From Pseudohalioglobus lutimaris (GTDB taxonomy: Bacteria; Pseudomonadota; Gammaproteobacteria; Pseudomonadales; Halieaceae): a stretch of 64,000 nt of DNA. Positions 9,437 to 17,329 of this stretch are shown one piece after another. Location: contig NZ_PKUS01000002.1 in NCBI RefSeq assembly GCF_002866825.1, positions 62,001 through 126,000 on the forward strand, read 5' to 3'. Position numbers and translations under genes: made by a program. Each line of letters starts with the position of its first letter. The first letter of the stretch is position 1. A model generated the notes under the pieces. That model was given only the letters and a program-made list of their open reading frames with translations, was not told the DNA's origin and did not search any database.

Positions 9437-10269
9437 ATGAACTGGAACTGAGCATTGCCATCGAGAACGCCCTGGTAACGCGTAACCCGCGCCAGATGCA
9501 GGTCGCGCAGGCTGCGCTGGAACCCGGCTACTACCTGCGCGCTGCGCGACACTTGCGCAATGCAAAAGGCACCGTTCTCATTGGCACCGGTTTCCCGGTA
9601 AATGAAACTTTCGAAACTGACGGCCCGGTGGGTGCGATTGCGCTGTATGACACGCTGACGACCCTGGGCGCAGAGCCGGTGATAGTCTGCGGACCACCGC
9701 TGAGTCACTGCCTGGCAGACCGGTACCGGGTGCTGCCACTACTGGCGAGGGACATCACCACCGCCGAGGCAGAAGCGGCAGCAACTCTGCAACGCCTGCA
9801 GCCTACGGCGGTTATTTCTATCGAGCGCCCGGGGCTGAGCGAGGATAATCGCTATTACAATATGCGCGGAGAGGACATCACTGTCCGCTGCGGTTTTTTT
9901 GACCCCTACATGAACCTGGCCAAGTGCCCAACTATTGCCATTGGCGACGGTGGCAACGAAGTCGGTATGGGTAACATTGCTGACGCTATTAGCGCGTTGG
10001 ACATCAACGCTGCAGTGACTGGCTGTGACGAACTGTTGGTGGCGGATGTCTCCAACTGGGGCGCATATGGGTTAATTGCACTGCTCGCCCGTTGGCACGA
10101 TACGGACCTGCTCGCCAACATCTCGCCGCTGGCGCTTCTCGACTACCTCTCCGCCCACGGCAGTGTGGATGGCGTCACCCGCGAGAACACGCTGACCGAA
10201 GATGGCCTGGAAGCAGCCGAGGGGCAAGGGGTGATCGAAGCGTTGCGCCTGATTACCGGATTTACATAA
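9433..10269 (+). CDS. DUF4392 protein (D-glutamate cyclase C-terminal-like domain)
   Basis: A 278-residue protein of the DUF4392 family, the domain fused C-terminally to DUF1445 in vertebrate D-glutamate cyclase. Visible hallmarks are the glycine-rich strand VLIGTGFPVNETFETDGPVGA, ISIERPGLSEDNRYYNMRGEDI, and the nucleotide-like-binding stretch AIGDGGNEVGMGN. I place the start at the GTG that overlaps pxpC by 4 bp, because the longer open frame upstream lies wholly inside pxpC. Together with the DUF1445 gene it brackets pxpABC, so both halves of a cyclase are present as separate genes. Expected reaction: D-glutamate to 5-oxo-D-proline plus water (inferred). Confidence 0.88.
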   Translation: MNELELSIAIENALVTRNPRQMQVAQAALEPGYYLRAARHLRNAKGTVLIGTGFPVNETFETDGPVGAIALYDTLTTLGAEPVIVCGPPLSHCLADRYRVLPLLARDITTAEAEAAATLQRLQPTAVISIERPGLSEDNRYYNMRGEDITVRCGFFDPYMNLAKCPTIAIGDGGNEVGMGNIADAISALDINAAVTGCDELLVADVSNWGAYGLIALLARWHDTDLLANISPLALLDYLSAHGSVDGVTRENTLTEDGLEAAEGQGVIEALRLITGFT

Positions 10270-10280
10270 CATGGCTGCCA

Positions 10281-10346
10281 CAGAGCGCAAGGTTTGCATC
10301 GCTCTGGCGGGTAAAGCGCGGCACTGGAATAGCGTGCCCGGCACGC
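10281..10346 (+). other. two hairpins in the gap before the aminotransferase gene
   Basis: The 108-bp gap contains a 7-bp-arm inverted repeat CAGAGCG/CGCTCTG (10281-10306, 12-nt loop) and a tight 6-bp-arm repeat GCGTGC-CCG-GCACGC (10332-10346). Neither is followed by a T-run. They may be an internal regulatory or processing point that separates the pxp genes from the aminotransferase/racemase pair. Confidence 0.4.
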
Positions 10347-10377
10347 ACTTCAACGACAACGGAAACTGGTGAAGAAC

Positions 10378-11235
10378 ATGAATATCGTATACCTGAACGG
10401 CGACTACATGCCGATGGAGGAGGCCCGTATATCGCCTATGGACCGCGGCTTTCTTTTCGGTGACGGCATCTATGAAGTAGTGCCCTCCTACGATGGTAAA
10501 ATGGTGGGCTTCGGGCCACACCTGGAACGCATGCAGGACGGTCTGGATGCGATTGAAATAAAGCTGACGGTAAACCATGCCCATTGGCGCGCGATCGCCG
10601 ACCAACTGGTTGCACGCAACGGCGGTGGCAACCTGGGTCTCTATTTCCATGTCAGTCGCGGTGCCGACAGCAAACGCCACCACGCCTATCCGGAAAATAT
10701 CGCGCCTACCCTGTACGCCTTCGCTTTCGAGATACCGCCGGCGCCGAGACCGGAGAAAACATCGGCTACAACCTACACCGTCGCCACTGCCGAGGATTTG
10801 CGCTGGAAACGCTGCAACATCAAGTCCACGGCGCTGCTGGGTAACGTCATGCACTACCAGCACGGACACGCGCAGGGCCATTCAGAAACGATTCTCTACA
10901 ACATGGACGGCGAGATTACCGAGGCTGCGGCCTGCAACGTTTTCGTGGTCAAGCACGGCATCGTTTCCACTCCCTTGCTGGACCACCAGAAGCTGCCTGG
11001 AATCACTCGCCTGATGCTGCTGGAAATACTGCGCCGGGACGGCAGCATTGCGGTGCAGGAACGCGTGGTCAAGATAGAAGAACTGGACAGCGCGGATGAG
11101 GTATGGATTACCAGCTCCTCCAAGGAGATTGCCCCGGTCATTGAAATCAACGGTAAACCGGTAGGCAATGGCGAGATCGGCGACACCTGGCTAGCGGCGC
11201 AAACACTGTACAGCAAGCACAAATTCGATTTCTGA
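10378..11235 (+). CDS. D-amino-acid aminotransferase (D-Ala/D-Glu transaminase type)
   Basis: A 285-residue PLP fold-type IV aminotransferase. Members of this subfamily exchange D-alanine and 2-oxoglutarate for pyruvate and D-glutamate. Evidence: N-terminal MDRGFLFGDGIYEV, the SRGADSKRHHAYP loop resembling the D-specific carboxylate trap, the PLP lysine in CNIKSTALLGN (about K149), and the cofactor glutamate in DGEITEAAACNVFVV. A GGTGA lies 5 bases before this ATG; a GTG three codons upstream is possible. The alanine racemase start overlaps its stop by one base. Branched-chain aminotransferase or aminodeoxychorismate lyase are alternatives, but neighbours favour the D-amino-acid role. Confidence 0.9.
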   Translation: MNIVYLNGDYMPMEEARISPMDRGFLFGDGIYEVVPSYDGKMVGFGPHLERMQDGLDAIEIKLTVNHAHWRAIADQLVARNGGGNLGLYFHVSRGADSKRHHAYPENIAPTLYAFAFEIPPAPRPEKTSATTYTVATAEDLRWKRCNIKSTALLGNVMHYQHGHAQGHSETILYNMDGEITEAAACNVFVVKHGIVSTPLLDHQKLPGITRLMLLEILRRDGSIAVQERVVKIEELDSADEVWITSSSKEIAPVIEINGKPVGNGEIGDTWLAAQTLYSKHKFDF

Positions 11236-12320
11236 TGAGCAGGGCAAACCAGGCGAAACTCGATCTGAGCGCATTGCGCCACAATCTGGCACATGCCAGG
11301 ACACTGGCGCCGGCATCCCGGGTCATGTGTGTGGTAAAAGCCAACGGCTATGGTCACGGTGCTGTGGAGGTGGCGACAGCGTTGGACCCACTGACGGACG
11401 CGCTGGCGGTTGCCTGTATCGAGGAAGCACTGGAACTGCGCGAGAACGGTATCACCTCGCCGATAATGTTACTGGAAGGTTGCTTTGAGTCAGAGGAACT
11501 GGTGATCGCCGCGGAGCACAACTTCTGGGTAATGATCGACAATCAACGCCAGCTGGAGTGGCTGGAGCAAACCAGGCTGCCCGCCCCCGTCACCTGTTGG
11601 CTGAAAATAAATACCGGCATGCACCGGCTGGGTGTAAGCCCGGGCGACGCTGCTGCTTTTCACCAACGCCTGCTGGACAATGACAACACGCATGGAGAGA
11701 TTGTCACCTGCACACACTTCGCCTGCGCAGATGAACTGGACAACCCGATGACCAGCGATCAGCTGCAACAGTTTGCGAAAGTCACCGAGGCGCTGCCAGG
11801 GCCGCGCAGCGCAGCCAATTCCGCTGGTGTGCTGGCCTGGCCGCATTCGCATTATGACTGGATACGTCCAGGCTACATGCTCTACGGTAACTCCCCCCTG
11901 AAAACAACGCACCCCAATACCACTGGCCTGCGGCCGGTAATGACGCTGGAGTCTGCTGTCATCTCTGTGCGCGAAATCGAAACAGGCGAGACCGTAGGCT
12001 ACGGCGCGAACTGGACCGCCCAACGCCCATCACGTATCGCCACGGTGAGCATAGGCTATGGGGACGGATACCCGCGTATGGCCGCCAATGGCACACCTGT
12101 ACTGGTCAAGGGTAAGCGCGCACCGCTTGCGGGCCGCGTATCGATGGACATGATCACCGTCGACGTCACCGATCTGGACGAAGTGAACATCGGCGACCGG
12201 GTGGTACTCTGGGGCAAAGACCTTCCCGTTGCGGAAATTGCACAAAGGGCTGACACCATCGGCTACGAGCTGACCACGCGCATGCCGGCGCGTACGCCAC
12301 GAGTAATAGTTGAGCGCTAA
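11235..12320 (+). CDS. alr: alanine racemase
   Basis: A 361-residue PLP enzyme that interconverts L- and D-alanine. The catalytic lysine lies in VVKANGYGHG (K35) and the second catalytic tyrosine in VGYGANW. The C-terminal beta domain shows SIGYGDGYPR, AGRVSMDMITVDVTD and a VVLWG segment, and the length is standard. ATG overlaps the aminotransferase stop (TGATG), so the two are coupled. The racemase would supply D-Ala to the aminotransferase, or drain it. No dadA-type dehydrogenase is nearby, so whether this is the biosynthetic or a catabolic copy cannot be decided. Confidence 0.95.
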   Translation: MSRANQAKLDLSALRHNLAHARTLAPASRVMCVVKANGYGHGAVEVATALDPLTDALAVACIEEALELRENGITSPIMLLEGCFESEELVIAAEHNFWVMIDNQRQLEWLEQTRLPAPVTCWLKINTGMHRLGVSPGDAAAFHQRLLDNDNTHGEIVTCTHFACADELDNPMTSDQLQQFAKVTEALPGPRSAANSAGVLAWPHSHYDWIRPGYMLYGNSPLKTTHPNTTGLRPVMTLESAVISVREIETGETVGYGANWTAQRPSRIATVSIGYGDGYPRMAANGTPVLVKGKRAPLAGRVSMDMITVDVTDLDEVNIGDRVVLWGKDLPVAEIAQRADTIGYELTTRMPARTPRVIVER

Positions 12321-12380
12321 TCAAAGTCGACCACTATGCCGGGGTCAGAGAGCATTCATGTGTTCCGGATAGGCCGCTGT

Positions 12381-12428
12381 GCAGTGCCAGTGCCAGTGCC
12401 AGTGCCAGTGCCAGTGATAGTGATAGTG
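12381..12428. repeat. hexanucleotide tandem repeat
   Basis: Eight consecutive hexamers: one GCAGTG, five exact CCAGTG, then two ATAGTG. The array lies between the convergent ends of alr and the 59-aa membrane-protein gene and is not inside an evident reading frame. Such arrays can change copy number by slippage. No promoter role is apparent here. Confidence 0.9.
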
Positions 12429-12463
12429 CGCCGTCTGGGTCAAAACAATGAGCAGTAAGCCGG

Positions 12464-12643
12464 TTACTTCGCTTTCCTTATCCACCAGTACCCCACAACT
12501 GCAATAATCGGCAGGCATACCAACGACCAGAAATTAAGTGTGATCATGACCTCGTCACCGTCGATCTGACTACCGAGGATAGTGAACACAAACGTCCCCG
12601 CCAGTAACGCAGACACTAATGCGATTCTTACCGTTTTACTCAT
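12464..12643 (-). CDS. small membrane protein, 59 aa, function unknown
   Basis: A short intact frame on the minus strand, reading from MSKTVRIALVSALLAG to VGYWWIRKAK. It has two likely membrane helices (about residues 6-23 and 38-54) with a polar GSQIDGDE turn between them and a basic C-terminal tail. A good ribosome site (AGGT, 8 bases before the ATG) supports translation. It is convergent with alr. I do not recognise the family. The clean start, the Shine-Dalgarno site and the amphipathic layout make it more than a chance frame. Confidence 0.62.
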   Translation of the reverse strand: MSKTVRIALVSALLAGTFVFTILGSQIDGDEVMITLNFWSLVCLPIIAVVGYWWIRKAK

Positions 12644-13070
12644 TGTACTTACCTGGCGCCTTTCCAGCTTGCAGACTCTGGATTATCGATTAAAAACCCA
12701 GGCAGCGCATTGAAAAACCGGGCACTGTACTAGGCAATGGGACGCACTGTCCCCCTCGGGAAGCCATTGGCGGGCTCATGGCGTGTCAGTGTACCGGTAT
12801 GATGCCAGGTTTCATGCGCTGATGTGCGGGTTGCCCAGGGCACACCTGCGCGAGCAGAGGTGCCTGCACAGCAATTCAATAAAACGTTGAAAATGGGATC
12901 CTGCGGCGGATTCTACAATTTGTAATTTGCAGGCATCCTCAATATAGTCAATTGAATGCACGCTGTGCATACAAACTGAATTACTGAAAAACTTAGATGA
13001 CGAATTCCCGGCTACACCTTCGCAAGGCCAGTAAAGCATTCGGCAGCAAACTTTTCTGTTCTGTGCCCGC
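12644..13070. other. intergenic region before the hybrid kinase; palindrome only
   Basis: No convincing gene lies in these 427 bp. An open frame running on the minus strand through the kinase start has no family features and no ribosome site. The one structure seen is a palindrome with 6-bp arms, ATGCAC-GCT-GTGCAT (12956-12970), about 100 bp before the kinase start, which could be an operator. Confidence 0.4.
12956..12970. promoter_or_regulatory. candidate operator upstream of the hybrid kinase
   Basis: Perfect 6-bp arms with a 3-bp centre (ATGCAC GCT GTGCAT), in AT-rich DNA roughly 100 bp before the kinase gene. No partner regulator is identified. Confidence 0.3.
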
Positions 13071-16000
13071 TTGATAAGTGGCAGGCTTTTGCAACGACTT
13101 CCTGCTCTGTGGGATGCAGCACTCGCATTCAGTTTGCTGCTCCTGGCCTTTGCTGCGCGAGCCGAACAGCCACCCATGGTCTTCACACATTTGTCGACAG
13201 CAGATGGGCTCTCCCAGGTAACAGTCAATTCAATCTTCCAGGACACCAGGGGCTTCCTCTGGCTGGGCACGCAAAACGGCCTGAATCGTTACGATGGCAA
13301 CCAGATAAAGCGCTACCACCGGGAACGCAATAACCCTGGAGGACTGGCCAGTGATTTCATCCGGGCAATAGACGAGGACGCGGCTGGCAATCTATGGCTG
13401 GCGACGGAAGGTAGCGGCCTTGTGGTCTGGGATCGCCTAACAGATACCTTCAAGAGCTATCGCCACAATCCTGGAGACCCGACTTCACTTGCCAGTGATT
13501 CCATACGCGGCGTAGTCGTCGACCGAGGCGGGCGTGTGTGGGCAGCAACCCGCGACCAGGGCCTGGACCGCCTGGATCCCGTCACCGGTGAAATAACCCA
13601 TTTCGTCCACAACGGCAGTGTGCCTGGGTCGATCAGCAGCGACCGGCAACTGCTGGCACTGCTGGAGGATAGAGACGGCTCGATCTGGGTTGGCACCAGT
13701 GCGGGACTGGATCGCTATGACGAGGAAGAGAACCGCTTCCTGCACTTTCTGCCACCTCAGGCTGTAAACGGTGTCCATGAAATATCGTCACTGGCCCAGG
13801 ACCACCGGGGCAACATATGGCTGAGTAGCTTCAACGCGGGCCTGCAGCGACTTGACCCTGCCACCGGAGAATTCACCGGCTATACCCACTCAAAAGACGA
13901 CCCATCTTCACTTGGTAACAATCATGTCTCAGCGGTCTTCGAAGACTCTAACCAGCGACTCTGGGTTGGCCATGATGCAGGACTGAGCCTGTTTGATTGG
14001 CACACCGGTAAGTTCCAGACCTACGCGCACGAACGCACGCGCCCCAGCAGCCTCGCCGGAAGTATTGTCAGCAGCATCAGCGAAGATCGCAATGGCCTGC
14101 TATGGATTGGCACCGAGAACAGTGGCGCAAGCCGGTGGAACTCCCGCAGCTGGTCACTGGGGCACCGCATACCGACGTGGCTGCCCGATGTCTCGATGAT
14201 AAACGCCTTCGCTGAAACCGATGAGGGTGGTTTGTGGTTAGGCACTTCCGTTGGACTACTGCGAATGGGGAAAGATGGACTGGTCACCAGGGTCGCAGAA
14301 GACCAGCCCCCGGGAAATAAAGTAGTGATGTCGCTGTTGACTGACCGCAGCGGCCAACTCTGGATTGGAACAATGAACAGCGGCCTCTATCTCAGGCATA
14401 CGGATGGCAGCATTCGGCCCTTTAGAGCGGCAGCTGGCGGTGAGCATGGCCTCGGGGCCGACGGCATTATGGGGCTCTTTGAAGACAGCTCAGGGCGCAT
14501 CTGGATAGGCACGTTCAATGGCGGTGTTAACGTCTATGATCCGAAAACGGACGAGATCAAACGCTCACTGGACGCCACCGGCAAGTTCCCCTGGTTCGAG
14601 AGAGTGCGAGCAGCGACGATTCGCGAGGACGAAGAAGGGAGAATATGGGTAGGCACCTACGGGGACGGCCTGCTGGTGATAGCACCGGACCAGGGGCTCG
14701 TTCATCAGTTCCTGCATGATCCGAAGCAGGCTGGAAGCTTGTCCTCGAACACGGTTTACGCGTTGCATGCTGATACACGCGGTGGCCTATGGGTCGGGAC
14801 TGGCGGCAGCGGGCTGGATTACCTTGCCGATACCACGGGGGATTTTCGGACGCTGCGGTTTGAAAACATTTCCCAGGCCGACGGCTTATCCAACGACGTA
14901 ATTTATGCCATTGTCGCTGACAGCACAGGCCGATTGTGGCTACCCAGCAATAATGGCCTGATGCGCCTGGACCCGGAAACCCGATCAATCCGCACCTATC
15001 ACACCAGCCACGGCGCGCAGAGTGATGAATTTACCTTCGGCGCCTATTTGCAATCCAGTAGCGGGCGCCTGTTGTTTGCAGGCACCCACGGCTATAACGA
15101 TTTTGACCCACTGGAATTGCTTGAAGACAATATTCCTCCGCCGGTAGTGATCACCCATATAGAGGTACAAAATGAACCCTTATCTTCCGCTGTCGCTGTG
15201 CCGATGCTGGATGGGCTCGAGCTGGAATACAACGAGAATGCGTTAACAATAGAGTTCGCTGCGCTGGATTACACTGACCCCCGGCGCAATCGTTTCGCCT
15301 ATCGACTGATCGGCTTCGACGAAAAATGGATACAGCTTCAGAACGAGCATCGTGTCAGCTACACAAACCTCGCACAGGGCACCTATAGGTTTCAGGTCAA
15401 GGCGGCGGGGGCAGATTCAGTCTGGAACGACGAGGGTGCGCAACTTGCCATTACAGTGCGGCCAGCGCCCTGGCGAACCTGGTGGGCCTATGCAATCTAC
15501 ACTGTCCTGGCAACGCTACTGGCGGTGGCGGTTTATCGACAGCAGACTCGGCGCTTTCGCGAGCAGCAGAAGTACGCGAAGCAACTCGCGCATGAGGTAA
15601 AGGCCAGAACCGCAGAGCTTGACCAGCGCAACGCCGAACTGGCGCATGCCAGCGCAGCCAAAAGTAGTTTTCTGGCCCGCATGAGCCATGAGATCCGCAC
15701 ACCGATGAACGGCGTAATGGGCATGGCAGAGCTCCTGTCTGCAACGGACCTGAACCCGCAACAGCAAAGCTACACACAAACAATCTCTCGCTCAGCCCGA
15801 ACGCTGCTACAGATCATCAATGACATTCTCGATTTGTCGAAAATAGAGGCTGAGCAAATAGAGCTGGAGACCAAACCGTTTGCGCTCAGAAAAGTGATAG
15901 AAGACTGCCTTGCCTTGATTGCACCGCAGGCGAAGAAGAAAGATCTGGAATTGCTCACTTCGGTGGACCCCGATATTCCCGGCGTATTGATCGGTGACCG

Positions 16001-16820
16001 GCTGCGCATCTATCAGGTGCTGACCAACCTCCTGAGCAATGCCTTGAAATTCACCACGGAGGGAGAAGTTGTGCTCCGCGCCCGGCTCAAGCAGTCATCG
16101 GGCGAGCGCATTGTTGTGCGACTGGAGGTATCTGATACCGGAATTGGAATAGAGGAAGACGCCCTGGACCGGGTGTTCGAGGTCTTTAGCCAGGCAGATG
16201 AAACCACCTCCCGTCGCTTCGGTGGCACCGGGCTTGGATTGTCCATCTGTAAACAACTGGTTGAACTCATGGGCGGACAGATCGGCGTATCCAGTCAGCT
16301 GAACGCAGGGTCTACGTTCTGGTGCGAATTACCGCTCGCGTTGCCCGATGAAACACCTCTCACAGACACCGCGCCGGGTTCTCAGTCTCAGGAAGCCGAA
16401 CGCCCCCCTGCAATATCAGGCGAGACAATAAGGCGTGTACTGGTAGTGGAAGACAATGTCGTAAACCAGATGGTGGCAGAGGCCACCCTCTCCCATCTGG
16501 GGTATCGGTCGAGCACTGCGCCCGACGGTCAGGCCGCGATTGCGCTACTGGCTGCAGAGCACTTCGACCTGGTGCTGATGGATTGCGAGATGCCCGGTAT
16601 GGACGGTTTCGAAGCGACTCGCTGTATACGCGCGGCAGAGCAAGGCGATCAACATATCCCCATCATCGGGCTCACGGCCCACGCCTCCGAACATGCACGC
16701 GACGCCTGCCTGAAGGCAGGCATGGACGACTTCATTAGCAAGCCCTGCGCTATCAACGATCTGGCGCTAGTGCTGTTACGATGGCTGAAGCCGGTGGTTG
16801 ATGAAAACGGAGGGGGTTAG
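13071..16820 (+). CDS. hybrid histidine kinase with periplasmic beta-propeller (Reg_prop/Y_Y_Y)
   Basis: A 1249-residue one-protein phosphorelay sensor. Order: signal peptide ending AARA|EQ, about 14 beta-propeller repeats of the type G-x-LWIGT (residues ~45-700), a Y_Y_Y domain (~715-795), one membrane helix (~801-823), a short coiled coil, HisKA with phospho-His in SHEIRTPMNGV (~H873), an HATPase domain with DTGIGI and GTGLGLSI, and a C-terminal receiver with phospho-acceptor in LMDCEMPGMDG (~D1171). No HPt or DNA-binding domain is fused. The start is uncertain: TTG at 13071 gives the signal peptide but lacks a ribosome site. Ligand unknown; such propellers often sense glycans or peptides. 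Confidence 0.93.
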   Translation: MISGRLLQRLPALWDAALAFSLLLLAFAARAEQPPMVFTHLSTADGLSQVTVNSIFQDTRGFLWLGTQNGLNRYDGNQIKRYHRERNNPGGLASDFIRAIDEDAAGNLWLATEGSGLVVWDRLTDTFKSYRHNPGDPTSLASDSIRGVVVDRGGRVWAATRDQGLDRLDPVTGEITHFVHNGSVPGSISSDRQLLALLEDRDGSIWVGTSAGLDRYDEEENRFLHFLPPQAVNGVHEISSLAQDHRGNIWLSSFNAGLQRLDPATGEFTGYTHSKDDPSSLGNNHVSAVFEDSNQRLWVGHDAGLSLFDWHTGKFQTYAHERTRPSSLAGSIVSSISEDRNGLLWIGTENSGASRWNSRSWSLGHRIPTWLPDVSMINAFAETDEGGLWLGTSVGLLRMGKDGLVTRVAEDQPPGNKVVMSLLTDRSGQLWIGTMNSGLYLRHTDGSIRPFRAAAGGEHGLGADGIMGLFEDSSGRIWIGTFNGGVNVYDPKTDEIKRSLDATGKFPWFERVRAATIREDEEGRIWVGTYGDGLLVIAPDQGLVHQFLHDPKQAGSLSSNTVYALHADTRGGLWVGTGGSGLDYLADTTGDFRTLRFENISQADGLSNDVIYAIVADSTGRLWLPSNNGLMRLDPETRSIRTYHTSHGAQSDEFTFGAYLQSSSGRLLFAGTHGYNDFDPLELLEDNIPPPVVITHIEVQNEPLSSAVAVPMLDGLELEYNENALTIEFAALDYTDPRRNRFAYRLIGFDEKWIQLQNEHRVSYTNLAQGTYRFQVKAAGADSVWNDEGAQLAITVRPAPWRTWWAYAIYTVLATLLAVAVYRQQTRRFREQQKYAKQLAHEVKARTAELDQRNAELAHASAAKSSFLARMSHEIRTPMNGVMGMAELLSATDLNPQQQSYTQTISRSARTLLQIINDILDLSKIEAEQIELETKPFALRKVIEDCLALIAPQAKKKDLELLTSVDPDIPGVLIGDRLRIYQVLTNLLSNALKFTTEGEVVLRARLKQSSGERIVVRLEVSDTGIGIEEDALDRVFEVFSQADETTSRRFGGTGLGLSICKQLVELMGGQIGVSSQLNAGSTFWCELPLALPDETPLTDTAPGSQSQEAERPPAISGETIRRVLVVEDNVVNQMVAEATLSHLGYRSSTAPDGQAAIALLAAEHFDLVLMDCEMPGMDGFEATRCIRAAEQGDQHIPIIGLTAHASEHARDACLKAGMDDFISKPCAINDLALVLLRWLKPVVDENGGG

Positions 16821-16907
16821 CGCGTATCGAACCGGCGCCCATCCGGGTTGGGAAAATGCGAGCCCCGTTACTATGCCAACCCCTGTTTCCACGAAACCCG
16901 ACTATTG

Positions 16908-16937
16908 TTGACCCTCAGATTACTAAAGCCCTATCCT
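16908..16937 (+). promoter_or_regulatory. candidate sigma-70 promoter for the TIGR02647-type gene
   Basis: TTGACC and TATCCT separated by 18 bp, about 60 bp upstream of the next start codon. Fair match to consensus only. Confidence 0.35.
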
Positions 16938-16995
16938 CGGGCAAATTACTGGCCTACTATGCTGTTGAGACTCGCCCCTACCAGAGGATAAGACC

Positions 16996-17235
16996 TTGCG
17001 ATTCACCCCCACCTCACTGGAAGAACTCAATCTGCTGCTACAGTTTCCTGTGGCAACAGCCAGCACCGGCATAAAGGTGCACTCAACGACTCGCCCCGAA
17101 GTTATTGCCGCGTGCCAGAACCTGTTCGACAAGGGCCTGATAGACCAACCCGACGGCGGCTATCTCACGGATGCGGGCATAGAAGCCCTGGACCATGCGC
17201 AATCCCTTTGCGGCCTATTGGCAGAGAAGAAGTAG
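16996..17235 (+). CDS. TIGR02647 family protein, 79 aa
   Basis: A small protein matching a conserved gammaproteobacterial family of unknown function, found widely in Pseudomonas and relatives. Characteristic features are the N-terminal FTPTSLEELNLLLQF, the GIKVHSTTRPEVI stretch, and the winged-helix-like KGLIDQPDGGYLTDAGIEALDHAQ. The last suggests a DNA-binding or dimerisation fold. It uses TTG, with AGAGGATAAG just upstream as ribosome site. A GC-rich hairpin (17238-17254) follows its stop without a T-run. No operon partner is evident. Confidence 0.8.
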   Translation: MRFTPTSLEELNLLLQFPVATASTGIKVHSTTRPEVIAACQNLFDKGLIDQPDGGYLTDAGIEALDHAQSLCGLLAEKK

Positions 17236-17237
17236 AA

Positions 17238-17254
17238 GCCCGGTTTTCCCGGGC
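17238..17254 (+). terminator. weak hairpin after the TIGR02647-type gene
   Basis: GCCCGG-TTTTC-CCGGGC directly after the stop codon. There is no downstream T-run, so termination activity is doubtful. Confidence 0.35.
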
Positions 17255-17329
17255 ACCGCACAGCGGCCCACGGCCCAGGTAGACCGCCAATATTTCCAGC
17301 CCGCCATCAACGTGCTTTAATCACGCACA

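Noticed and set aside
12381-12428. Possible CRISPR array
   Set aside because: Pure tandem hexamers with no spacers and no cas genes.
12812-13270. 152-aa open frame on the minus strand
   Set aside because: It runs into the kinase signal-peptide region, has no ribosome site, and its composition (many Arg/Ser/Cys) looks like chance.
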